Positions 55,600 to 64,000 of a stretch of 64,000 bases of DNA are shown here, one piece after another. The notes beneath the pieces are model-generated. The model had not been told where the DNA came from. It did not search any database and saw nothing but the letters and a program-made list of their open reading frames with translations. Source of the DNA: Elymus sibiricus. Taxonomy: Eukaryota > Streptophyta > Magnoliopsida > Poales > Poaceae. The translations under genes and the position numbers were made by a program. The first letter of the stretch is position 1. The number at the start of each line of letters is the position of its first letter. The stretch is from contig CM077667.1 of the NCBI GenBank assembly GCA_039707655.1, positions 158,638,642 through 158,702,641 on the forward strand. Direction: 5' to 3'.

Positions 55600-57065
55600 G
55601 CATCATTGCAATCATCATGCCTAGCTAAAAGGCTTTAAAGAAAAGCGCTTGTTGGGAGACAACCCAACACTTTTACTTTCTGTTTTTGTGTGTTCACATG
55701 ATTAAGCTACTGTATTAATAATGTTTTGTGTCTTTTATTTCAATAAAGTGCCAAGTAAAGCCTTTGGGATGACTCTCACGATGAGTAGAATTGATGCTGA
55801 ACCAAAACAGAAACTTTTGACTCTAGTACAGGAATTTACATTTTTTTACCGGAGCGTGATAATGATCTGAAATTTTTAAAAAGTGTATATATACAAATTA
55901 TTCAGGTTGTACTAAATTTTCAGAATTTTTAGGGAGAGGTAAGTATGGTTATACTACAGATCTTCACAGACTGTTCTGTTTTTTGACAGATTCTGTTTTG
56001 CATGCATAGTTTGCTTGTTTTAGTGTTCCCGTAACTTATATTCGGTGATATAAATTATGGGAATGATATAAAACAGTAGGTATTATTTGAGAACAGTTAT
56101 GAATCTTGTCTTGACAGTACCTAAGTGAATGATCTTTACTTATTATACTAACCCATCTCACGAAGTTTCGTTAAGTTTTGTGTGATTGAAGTTTTCAAGT
56201 TTTGGATGAGACACCGATATGAGGAGAATAAAGAGTGACAAGAATATAAGATTGAGGATGACCAAGGCACCCCAAGGTAATATCTAAGGAAGAATCAAAC
56301 GCCTAAGCTTGGGGATGCCCCGGAAGGCATCCCCTCTTTCGTCTCCAACATTATCGGTATATCTTACTTAGAGCTATATTTTTATTCGTCACATAATATG
56401 TGTTTTGCTTGGAGTGTCATTATATTTTGTTATTTTCTGTTAGGTTTTATTTATAATATTTTTTTTCAATAAAAAGTTCCAAGAATTGCCTCAGGATGCT
56501 TGCATTGCATGTTTGATGTGTGCTGTGTAAAAACAGAAACTTTCTCTGTAGTTATTGAATTTTCATATTTTACTGGAACGTGGAAAGTTTCTGAAATTTT
56601 TATACAGTATTTTTATATAAATTATTTAGCATTTCCTAAATTTTTATAATTTTTTGAGTTACATAAGTACACTGTTTTCATAAATGTCTACAGACTGTTC
56701 TGTTTGGACAGATTGCTGGCATAGTTTTGTTATCTACTTATCCTATAGATACCATAGCCTATATTGGTAGATATAAATTTTGGAAATTATAGTATATAGT
56801 AGATAATGTTTGTAAATTATTATGCAACTTGTTTTGGCAGTACATGAAGTGTTGATTTATTCTTATGTGTACTAACCTATCTCACGAGTTCTTTTTGAGT
56901 TTTGTGTGGATGAAGTTTTTGAGAATAGGTGAAACCATGATATGAGAGGATTGAACGAGATACAAAAGCTCAAGCTTGGGGATGCGCAAGGCACCCCAAG
57001 TAAATATTTCAAGAAGTCTCAAGCATCTAAGCTTGGGGATGCTACGCATCCCACCTCTCTTCATC
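55600..57065 (+). repeat. Two imperfect ~700-bp internal modules ending in polypurine-like motifs
   Basis: Module 1 (about 55640-56340) and module 2 (about 56340-57060) share the order: CACAT(A)ATATGTG-type start, TTTCAATAAA, AACAGAAACTTT, a TTTACYGGARCGTG word, TTTCAGAATTTT-like, ACAGACTGTTCTGTTT, GGCAGTAC/GACAGTAC, AACC(C)ATCTCACGA, AAGTTTT and a closing AAGCTTGGGGATGC (56305, 56972, 57029). A third start lies at about 57066-57180. The same modules in reverse occur in the inverted element. Confidence 0.75.
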
Positions 57066-57228
57066 AACAATTACCGGTTAGCCTATGTTGGGCCTAAATA
57101 TTTATTTGTCCACATGATATGTGCTATTCTTGGAGTGCTATTTTTCTTTTGCTCTCTGTTTAAATAAAATACTTAGATCTTAAGGTTTTTAGATGAGAGA
57201 GAGTTCTCAAATGGCTACCCATTTACTT

Positions 57229-59141
57229 AACTACTCGCTTGATGGAGTGCTGAATGGTGTGCCAGGACGACAGTTTAATTGTTGCAGAGGAGTTCCCCAA
57301 GGAGACCCACTTTCTCCGCTAATTTTCGTGCTTGCGGCTGATCTTCTCCAAGCAGCCATCAATGATGCCTTCCGACAGCAGCGTCTGCATCTCCCTTTCC
57401 CACACGAGAATCAAAGGGACTATCCGATCATCCAATATGCAGACGATATGATTTTGGTTATGCCAGCCTGCCCTACCCAAGCAACCTTAGTGAAAAGCAT
57501 CCTCACAGATTTTGCCCTGTCCGTTGGTCTACATATTAACTTCCATAAATCAACACTGATCCCTATCAACACATCAACTGATATGAGTCAAACACTTGCT
57601 GGAATTTTTGGCTGCGTCATTGGCAATATGCCGTTTACCTATTTGGGACTCCCACTTGGCACAACTAGGCCCACCGTACAAGATCTTCTACCATTTGTCT
57701 GCCGAGTTCAAAGAAAGGTTACCTCCACTTTGTCAATGATGTCCTATGGAGCCAAACTATCATTACTAAATTCGGTTACTACTGCTCTGGCCATCTTCCC
57801 ACTCTGTACCCTTAAACTGCCACAAAAGATTTTGGATCTGCTGGACAAAATTAGGCGATCCTGCCTCTGGAACAAAAAAACTGAAACCGGGGACAAATGT
57901 AACTCCCTCGCTGCCTGGGACATGGTGTGTCGGCCAAAAAAGAAGGGTGGTCTTGGAGTTCTTAACATTCAACTACAAAACGATGTGCTGCTTCTGTAAT
58001 ACTTGTATAAATTCTACAATAGGCTGGATTTACCTTGGGTGGAACTCATTTGGTCTACTCATTATCCCACCTCCGTTCCACACGCGTGCGACCCATGTGG
58101 CTCTTTTTGGTGGCGAGATGTCATGAAATTAAGCCCTACATTCCGAGGTATATCCAAGATCGCTATCAGATGCGACACCACGACTTTATTTTGGAAAGAC
58201 TTGTGGCTGGACAATATTCTCTCCACCTCTCACCCGATGGCATTCTCATATACGTCTCAAGAGGACATTTTAGTTAATGCATTCTTGAGCTGTGTATCAC
58301 TCGAGGAAAACTTTCATGTCCCACTATCCATTCAAGCTCATGAAGAGGTGAGGGATATGCAAAATCTTACAGCAGAAACGTCTCTTTCCGCGAACACTCA
58401 TGACGTTTGGTCCTATACTTGGGGCGCCTCAGACTACATTGCTAGCAAATATTACTCTTTCTTCTTCATAGAGTTTGCTCCACACTCGGCATTCGAATGG
58501 ATCTGGGATTGTCGATGTCTCATAAAAATCAAGGTCTTTGGCTGGCTGCTCATTTCGGACAGACTTAATACCCACAATATGCTTAAGAGAAGACACTATG
58601 CCATTGGGGATAACCTTGATTGTCTGCTTTACGAGCAACATGTTGAGGAAATAGTGGAACACCTATTTTTGTCGTGTTCGTTCAGCCAAGCTTGTTGGAC
58701 GAAATTGAACATTTCATGGCCCCAAAATGGAAATAGATTGCAACTACTGGAATATGCTAAAGAGAGATGGCACAACCCAATGTTTATGGAGGTCTTTCTC
58801 AGTGCGGCTTGGAGCCTATGGAAGGAAAGCAATAATTATTATTTTAGAAGAATTACTCCAAGTTTGCTCTCTTGGGCGACTCGCTTCAAGGAAGATTTTT
58901 CTCTACTTAAATATAGAGCCAAAGAGTCTCTCAAGCCTTTTATTGCTGCGTTCGTAGGCTCTCGTCGTTAAATTCTTTTTGTTTACTCCCCTTTGTTGCT
59001 CTCCTGTTGAGTAGCCTTTCCTGAAGCCCACACAAAGTGGGGGCTTCACCCTTGTGTAAACATGTAAATGGTGACTTTTTATTAATTCTTTTGCAGTAGG
59101 AGCCTCTCCTACTGTTTCCGGGTCAAAACTACTCGCTTGAT
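57229..59141 (+). mobile_element. 5'-truncated LINE in the Gypsy element
   Basis: Body 57244-59126, flanked by the 15-bp repeat AACTACTCGCTTGAT (57229-57243, 59127-59141). It has a 3' UTR of about 150 bp with a short A tail. The upstream RT half and the endonuclease are missing. Confidence 0.93.
57244..58971 (+). pseudogene. LINE reverse transcriptase C-terminal half with zf-RVT, one in-frame stop
   Basis: RT motifs GVPQGDPLSPLIF and IQYADDMILV (catalytic Asp pair) are intact, followed by the connecting region (FTYLGLPLGTTRP, LSLLNSV, CLWNKK, KKKGGLGVLN). TAA at 57997-57999 interrupts the frame, which otherwise continues without a shift to 58971. The zf-RVT part (KIKVFGWLL, RLNTHNMLKRR, EHLFLSCSFSQACW) has lost one zinc-ligand cysteine (DCLLY). 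The C-terminal tail AAWSLWKESNNYYF is typical. A single stop over about 570 codons points to a young insertion. Confidence 0.9.
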
Positions 59142-60375
59142 CTTCACTTATATCTTTTTGGAGTAGCTTGTCATATACTCTCATGCTTCACTCAGATTTA
59201 TTTGAGTGTTGGTAAATTTTTGAAGAAATTCTCTCATGCTTCACTTATATTATTTTGAGAGATGAAAATTTTATGCTCATGTTGTTCACTTAAATTTATT
59301 TGAGCTTGTCAGAAGCAATGGCGATATATGAAACTAGTCCCAAAGTGATAGATATTCAAGAGGGATATAATAAAAACTTTCATGTAGATCATTGGACAAA
59401 TTAAACTTGATTCCTTGTAATAGTTTTGAGACATGATAATAGTAAATGTGAGTCATGTTGGTGAGTAATTATGCTTTAGTAAGAATATTGGTTTTAAGGT
59501 TTGTGATTCCCTATGCAAGCACGAAAGTCAATAGTTGTGCAATGAAATTACATCCTACTTGTGGTGCATTATTCGGTGTTAGTTATGCTTAATGCCCGTT
59601 TATGTGAATTTTTGTTTCTTGGTTGGTTGCTTCTCAATCTATTTGCTAGCCTCCACTTTTACTAAGTAGAAATACTACTTGTGCATCCAAAATCCTTAAA
59701 CTCAGTTTTGCCATATGAGTCCACCATACCTACCTATATGCGGTATTTCCGTGCCGTTCCAAGCAAATTTGTATGTGCCATCTCTAGTTTTCAATATGAT
59801 TTTCCTTTTTGTGTGTTCGTACCTCTCATGAAGCGGCAGGGGGATGTCCAATATTTTTCCATGCTAGATGTGTTATTCTCAAGATGAGTGTTTATTCACT
59901 TGTCATTGCACGAGAGTACGGCGGTAATAGGGATGCCCAGTCCTGAAATGAAAAAGAAATTTACTTTTTGTTGTCAAATAATAAATTCCTTGGAAAGTGT
60001 TGGTATGGAAGGCATTCATGGATACAGCTAGCCATGGATTGTGAAAGAATGGTGGAAAAAGGAATAAACTTTATTTTTTGTTTGGGAACCGCCTATGATG
60101 TATCTAGCATGGAAAGTATTGAGAACTACTCGGTCGTTTCCGTTGACAGGAAAGGCATGCCACCCAAAATATTTTTCTCTCTCAATTTAAGCTTTGAGCT
60201 CTGGCACCTCTACAAATCCCTACTTCCCTCTGCGAAGGGCCTATCTATCTACTTTATGCAATTTTTATTTTCAGTTTGAGTCTCCATCTTCTCTTATAAA
60301 GCACCAACTAGGGGGCACTATGATCATACTTGTGCATTGGATGTAGCTAATATCCGAGTGTGTTTCATGAATGGG
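59142..60375 (+). other. Interior of the plus-strand Gypsy element, non-coding
   Basis: AT-rich, no pol domain. A repeated TCTCATGCTTCACT-T-TATTTTGAG block at 59175-59310. Small open frames (68-103 codons at 59681-60279) have no recognisable domain. Confidence 0.5.
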
Positions 60376-61619
60376 CCAATTGTAAGAGCACATTTATCCA
60401 TGTGTGGTTTTGGTAATTGATGACAATCCCTATGGACTAATGGTTGCCTCGAGTTATATTCGAAGGATTTGTCCGTAGGTACTTCTTGAAGTCCATCTGT
60501 TGGTTTCAAGGAGTTTATATGGTGACCAAGGTGGTATTCAAGGTTTATCCAAAGATTGGTCATGTGGGAGTTGAGCTTATTGCAAGCATGTCTTGAAGAA
60601 GAAGATTGTGTAAGCATTCATGTTTACCTTCAAGACATCATCTTTATGAAGAGAGAAGATAAGATACAAGGTTGATCAAGACTAAGTCAAAAAGTGAATC
60701 AAGTTGATCAACACACAAAGCGTACAAGATGTACCGAGAGGGATCAAGTGATCCCATGGTGTGGTAAGCATTGTCCATTACGCTTTGTGTACTAACCCAT
60801 GGTCTACGTGAGAGTTCTTTGTGGGGTTAGGTATATTTCCATGGGCTTGCATCAAGAGGCAGATCCCATACATCGCATGGAAGATGACATCAAGTGGAGA
60901 TCGTCATCAAGGTTGCGATGTGCAAGGTCAAGTGAAGCATCATGGAGAGATCATGCTTGAGGCTTGCCGTTCATTGTGGTGACAATGGACTTGTGAAGAT
61001 GTGCCGAAGAGTGGCTCACCCATAGTGGAGCATGGGGAGCAATCAACTAGTCTTCATCAAGCCGGCGCAATCAAGAAAGGTGGTCCATCTTGAGGAAGTC
61101 AAGATTGTCATCATCTAGCTCAAGTGGACTATGCGCAAGGCAAATGTTTGACCTTGATAGGGTTTTCTATTTTACCGGTCTCATGGTGGTAGTTGGGAGA
61201 CCGGGTTATAGGATCGATTGCCGTACTATCAAGGGGGGCTCTCAAGTGAGTAGCTTGATCGTATCGTTCGTTGGGAGCTCAAACCATTGCATTCTTGGCA
61301 TCATCATCTTTCTTGGTTCTTGGTTGTCTTTTTATCTATGTGGGTTCTTGAGCTTATGGTCAGCTTCATGACAAGCTCAAGTTCATCGAAAACGGAGTCC
61401 ATATGCATCTTCCATGATGTTTTCGATGTTGGTGTTTTTGCCGGTTCTTCATTCATAGAGGTTTCACATCTCTATATCATTGGCATTTTCATACTGCCTC
61501 CTCTTAAGATAACCAGCCGCTGTTGGATAGCTCTTGTCGTCCTAAATCCAACAAGCTTGAGTTTGCTCAATTCGGAGCTCATTTGCAGAGGTTATGGCAG
61601 TTCTGGGATTATCTGTTTT

Positions 61620-62045
61620 CTTGATACGGTTGTACCGCTCGCTCGTGTCTTCCGGCATAACCACCACCCCAGGGGTGATACCCTGGGGGTGCTACCACTA
61701 TCTGGTCCCCAGCGGTTGTACCGCCAATTGCTGGGTGACCTTGGGTGGCAGCCCTGGGCGGTTGTACCGGCCCAACACTGGGCTACAACCGGACACGGTT
61801 TTGTTGTGCTGCGGTTGTTGGGCGGAGGTTGGACGGTTGTACCGCTATATTACTATAGCCCGGTACTACCGGTGTCTCAAGCGGTTCTACCGCTTGGCAC
61901 TTTGCCATGTCCAGCGATCGAGTTGAGCGGTTGCACCCGGCCAACTTTCTGTTGTGGTCCGGTGGTTGGGCGGTAGTAGGGCGGTTGTACCGGTCTTGCC
62001 GGTTGTACCGGTTGTACCGCCCACTCCACCGGTTGTACTGCCCGT
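61620..62045. repeat. Cluster of GCGGTTGTACCGC-type dyads
   Basis: About ten GCGGTTGTACCGC-like words and half-words in various states (for example 61710-61722, 61866-61892 with a GGTACTACCGG and GCGGTTCTACCGC, 61980-62045), about 40-450 bp upstream of the putative TATA. Arms GCGGT/ACCGC are kept while the centre differs from the GCGGTA-N-TACCGC of the other LTRs. Confidence 0.8.
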
Positions 62046-62469
62046 GTGCTATTCTGCACATAACGGGCAGATTTGTGGGGACCTATTTAAGGGGGTCTTC
62101 TTCCCCAATGGTTCCCCAACTCTTGAGCTCGTTTTTGCCCCCCATTGTTGACCTTCTTCGAGCTTGCTAACTCTCAATCCCTCCAATGATTTTTGCTAGT
62201 TCTTGAGGGAAAAGGGAGAGGAGATCTAGATCCACATTTCCACCAATCACTTTCTCCTCTATGTGAGGGGAACCCCTTGGATCTAGATCTTGGAGTTCTT
62301 CGTGTTCTTCTTCGTTCTTCCTCTCATTTTCCTCCCTAGCATTAGTTGCTTTGGTGGGATTTGGGAGAGAAGGACTTGGGCACTCCGTGTGCCCTTGCCA
62401 TTGCATTTGGTGCATAGGTTTGAGTTCTCCACGGTGATACGTGGAAGTGAGAAGTTGAGAAGCTTATTA

Positions 62470-62715
62470 CTCTTGGGTGTTTGAGCACCCTAGAGCTTGT
62501 TCCTCTTGGGTGCTTTGGCGCCCTAGACGGTTGGTGGTGCCTCGGAGCTCAATCATTGTGGTGCAAAGCTCCGGGCAAGCGTCGGGTTCTCCAATTAAGT
62601 TGTGGAGATTGCCCCGAGCATTTGAGGTCACCGCGGAAGCCATAGTCCATTGTGGTGAAGCTTCGTGGTGTTGTTGGGAGCCTCCAATTAAGTTGTGGAG
62701 TTTGCCCCAGCCTTG
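62470..62715 (+). repeat. ~130-bp tandem duplication in the solo LTR
   Basis: GAGCACCCTAGA/GCGCCCTAGACGG, CATTGTGGTG-AAGCT and CCAATTAAGTTGTGGAG-TTGCCCC each occur twice in order (second copies at about 62647 and 62684). The inner Copia LTR has one copy only. Confidence 0.75.
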
Positions 62716-63174
62716 TTTGTACGGGTTCGGTGACCGCCCTCAAGGGTCCCTTAGTGGAATCACGGCATCTTGCATTGTGCGAGGGCGTGAGGAGATTACG
62801 GTGGCCTTAGTGGCATCTTGGGGAGCATTGTGCCTCCACACCGCTCCGAACGGAGATTAGCATCCGCAAGGGTGTGAACTTCGGGATACATCGTCGTCTC
62901 ATCGTGCCTCGGTTATCTCTTACCCGAGCCCTTTACTTATGCACTTTACTTTGTGATAGCCATATTGTTTCATGCTTTATATCTTGCTATCACTTAGTTG
63001 TTTATCTTGCTTAGCATAAGTTGTTGGTGCACATAGGTGAGCCTAGTTGTTTTAGGTTTTGTGCTTGACATATTAAACGTTAGTTTTATTCTGCATTTGT
63101 TCAAGCCTAAACCGTAATTATTTTAAAGCGCCTATTCACCCCCCTCTAGGCGACATCCACGTCCTTTGACCAAT

Positions 63175-63430
63175 GATCGAGCATGATGGTCTAGGGATAA
63201 CTTTCTTTAGTGTTGATATTTTGAAAGACATGGTTGCTTGTTGGTATGCTTGAGTATTAAAGTCTTCATGTCAAAACTAGACTATTGCTTTGAACCATCT
63301 AAAAGTCCAAATGTCCATGCTATAAAAGAAAAGAATATGTGATGAACATGTTAAGCAACATTCCACATAAAAAATTCCGTTTTTATCATTTACCTACTCG
63401 AGGGCGAGCAAGAATTAAGCTTGGGGATGC
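63175..63430 (+). other. 3' end of the Gypsy interior and polypurine tract
   Basis: Short AT-rich stretch ending CGAGGGCGAGCAAGAATT and AAGCTTGGGGATGC (63417-63430), directly before the 3' LTR. Confidence 0.85.
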
Positions 63431-64000
63431 TGATACATCTCCAACGTATCTATACTTTTTGATTGTTCCATGCTGTTATATTATGATTCTTGGATGTTTT
63501 ACAATCATTTTATAGCAACTTTATATCATTTTTTGGAACTAACCTGGACTGACGCTGTTTTCAGCAGAACTACCGTGGTGTTGTTTTTTGTGCAGAAATC
63601 AAAGTTCTCCAAATGCAACGAAACTTTTTGACGATTTTTTTAGAACAAAAGAGACACTAGAAGCTTCGTTGGAGGGCCAGAAGAGCCACAAGGTGGGCAC
63701 AACCCACCAGGGCGCCAGGCCCCTCTAGTGCGCCCTGGTGTCTTGTGGTCCACTCGTGGCCCATCTTCGCGTGAAACCGACGCCCAAAAATCCTATATAT
63801 TCAGAAACCCCCAAAAATAACCCTAGATCAGAAGTTCCGCCGCCGCAACTCTCTGTATCGACGAAAAACCAACCTGAAGGCATTCCAGTACCCTGTCGGA
63901 GAGGGTAGATCATCTTCGTTGGCCATCTTCATCATCCTGGCGGAGGCCATGACAAGGAGGGAGTAGTCCACCCTCGGGGCTGAGGGTATGTACCACTAGC
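63431..64000 (+). repeat. 3' LTR of the plus-strand Gypsy element (partial)
   Basis: Starts TGATACATCTCCAACGTATC and follows the 5' LTR closely, lacking 75 bases that the 5' copy has at 45019-45093. The window ends inside it. Confidence 0.93.

Larger units (their letters stand above)
60376..63174 (+). mobile_element. 2.8-kb solo Copia LTR in the Gypsy element
   Basis: 60381-63169, starting TGTAAGAGCACATTTATCC and ending CACGTCCTTTGA, with TSD CCAAT on both sides (60376-60380, 63170-63174). The last bases are GA where the relative at 10287-11637 has CA. It shares the distal part with that LTR (GTTTGAGCACCCTAGA, GCATTGTGCCTCCACACCG) and has an extra internal duplication there. TATTTAAG at about 62082 may serve as TATA. 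Confidence 0.9.
44833..64000 (+). mobile_element. Non-autonomous Gypsy-type LTR retrotransposon, runs off the window
   Basis: 5' LTR 44833-45622 plus 53754-54686 (about 1.72 kb, split by an inverted relative); primer site at 54697; one 261-codon ORF; polypurine tract 63417-63430; 3' LTR from 63431 to the end of the window. The interior also holds a LINE fragment and a solo LTR. No protease, RT or integrase of its own is present, so it would need proteins of another element. LTR tips and primer site match the Sabrina/Fatima/WHAM group of Triticeae Gypsy elements; the exact family was not tested. Confidence 0.88.

Overview
This is nuclear DNA of a grass, most probably a Triticeae species (wheat, Aegilops, barley or rye). 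Evidence: a spliced, GC-rich 5' exon in a pollen Ole e 1-type gene; a DUF1618 gene remnant (a family expanded in grasses); Stowaway (Tc1/Mariner) MITEs with CTCCCTCC termini and TA flanks; and nested LTR retrotransposons of types that dominate Triticeae genomes (Copia LTRs starting T(G/A)TTGGAAATATGCCC, Gypsy LTRs starting TGATACGTCTCCAACGTATC with a TGGCGCCGTTGCCGGGG primer-binding site). Family names are from memory of the sequence style and were not searched.

Layout. 1-5.3 kb: one apparently intact two-exon gene for a secreted Ole e 1-like protein (149 aa). Its 4.2-kb intron carries a 5'-truncated LINE with a 16-bp target-site duplication (TSD) and a Stowaway MITE. 5.3-6.4 kb: short tandem repeats. 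6.4-30.4 kb: a nested Copia stack. A minus-strand Copia remnant was invaded by a Copia element (6562-29186, TSD CTAAC). That element was invaded by a complete 12.1-kb Copia element of SIRE/Maximus type (10287-22424, TSD GCAAG) with an extra ORF downstream of pol, and, in its 3' LTR, by a related solo LTR (26742-28636, TSD GAAGT). 30.4-34 kb: a diverged copy of part of the Ole e 1 gene intron, a GA microsatellite, a Gypsy LTR fragment, an RNase H remnant and a MITE. 34.1-35.3 kb: DUF1618 pseudogene. 35.4-44.8 kb: A/T-rich short repeats, a 14-copy ~107-bp minisatellite, several MITEs and a Copia gag remnant on the minus strand. 44.8-64 kb: a plus-strand non-autonomous Gypsy element that runs off the window. 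Its 5' LTR is split by an inverted, complete, partly homologous Gypsy element (45623-53748, TSD AGATG), and its interior holds a LINE fragment (TSD AACTACTCGCTTGAT) and a 2.8-kb solo LTR (TSD CCAAT).

Only the Ole e 1-like gene looks like a working host gene. All retrotransposon pol genes visible here carry stops or frameshifts. The best-preserved element-encoded ORFs are a 261-aa unknown protein in the Gypsy element (54814-55599) and the post-pol ORF of the inner Copia element (18761-20320, one stop). The most unusual signals are: (i) a 13-bp dyad, GCGGTA-N-TACCGC, arrayed in LTRs of several otherwise different Copia families and in one internal spacer; (ii) repeated copies of the Gypsy polypurine-tract motif AAGCTTGGGGATGC inside the elements, at the ends of ~700-bp internal modules and even inside the ORF; and (iii) two Gypsy elements whose LTRs share the distal ~1.1 kb and the extreme tip but have unrelated first parts.

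All coordinates were read by eye. Splice sites and TSDs were checked base by base; edges of degenerate elements are approximate.
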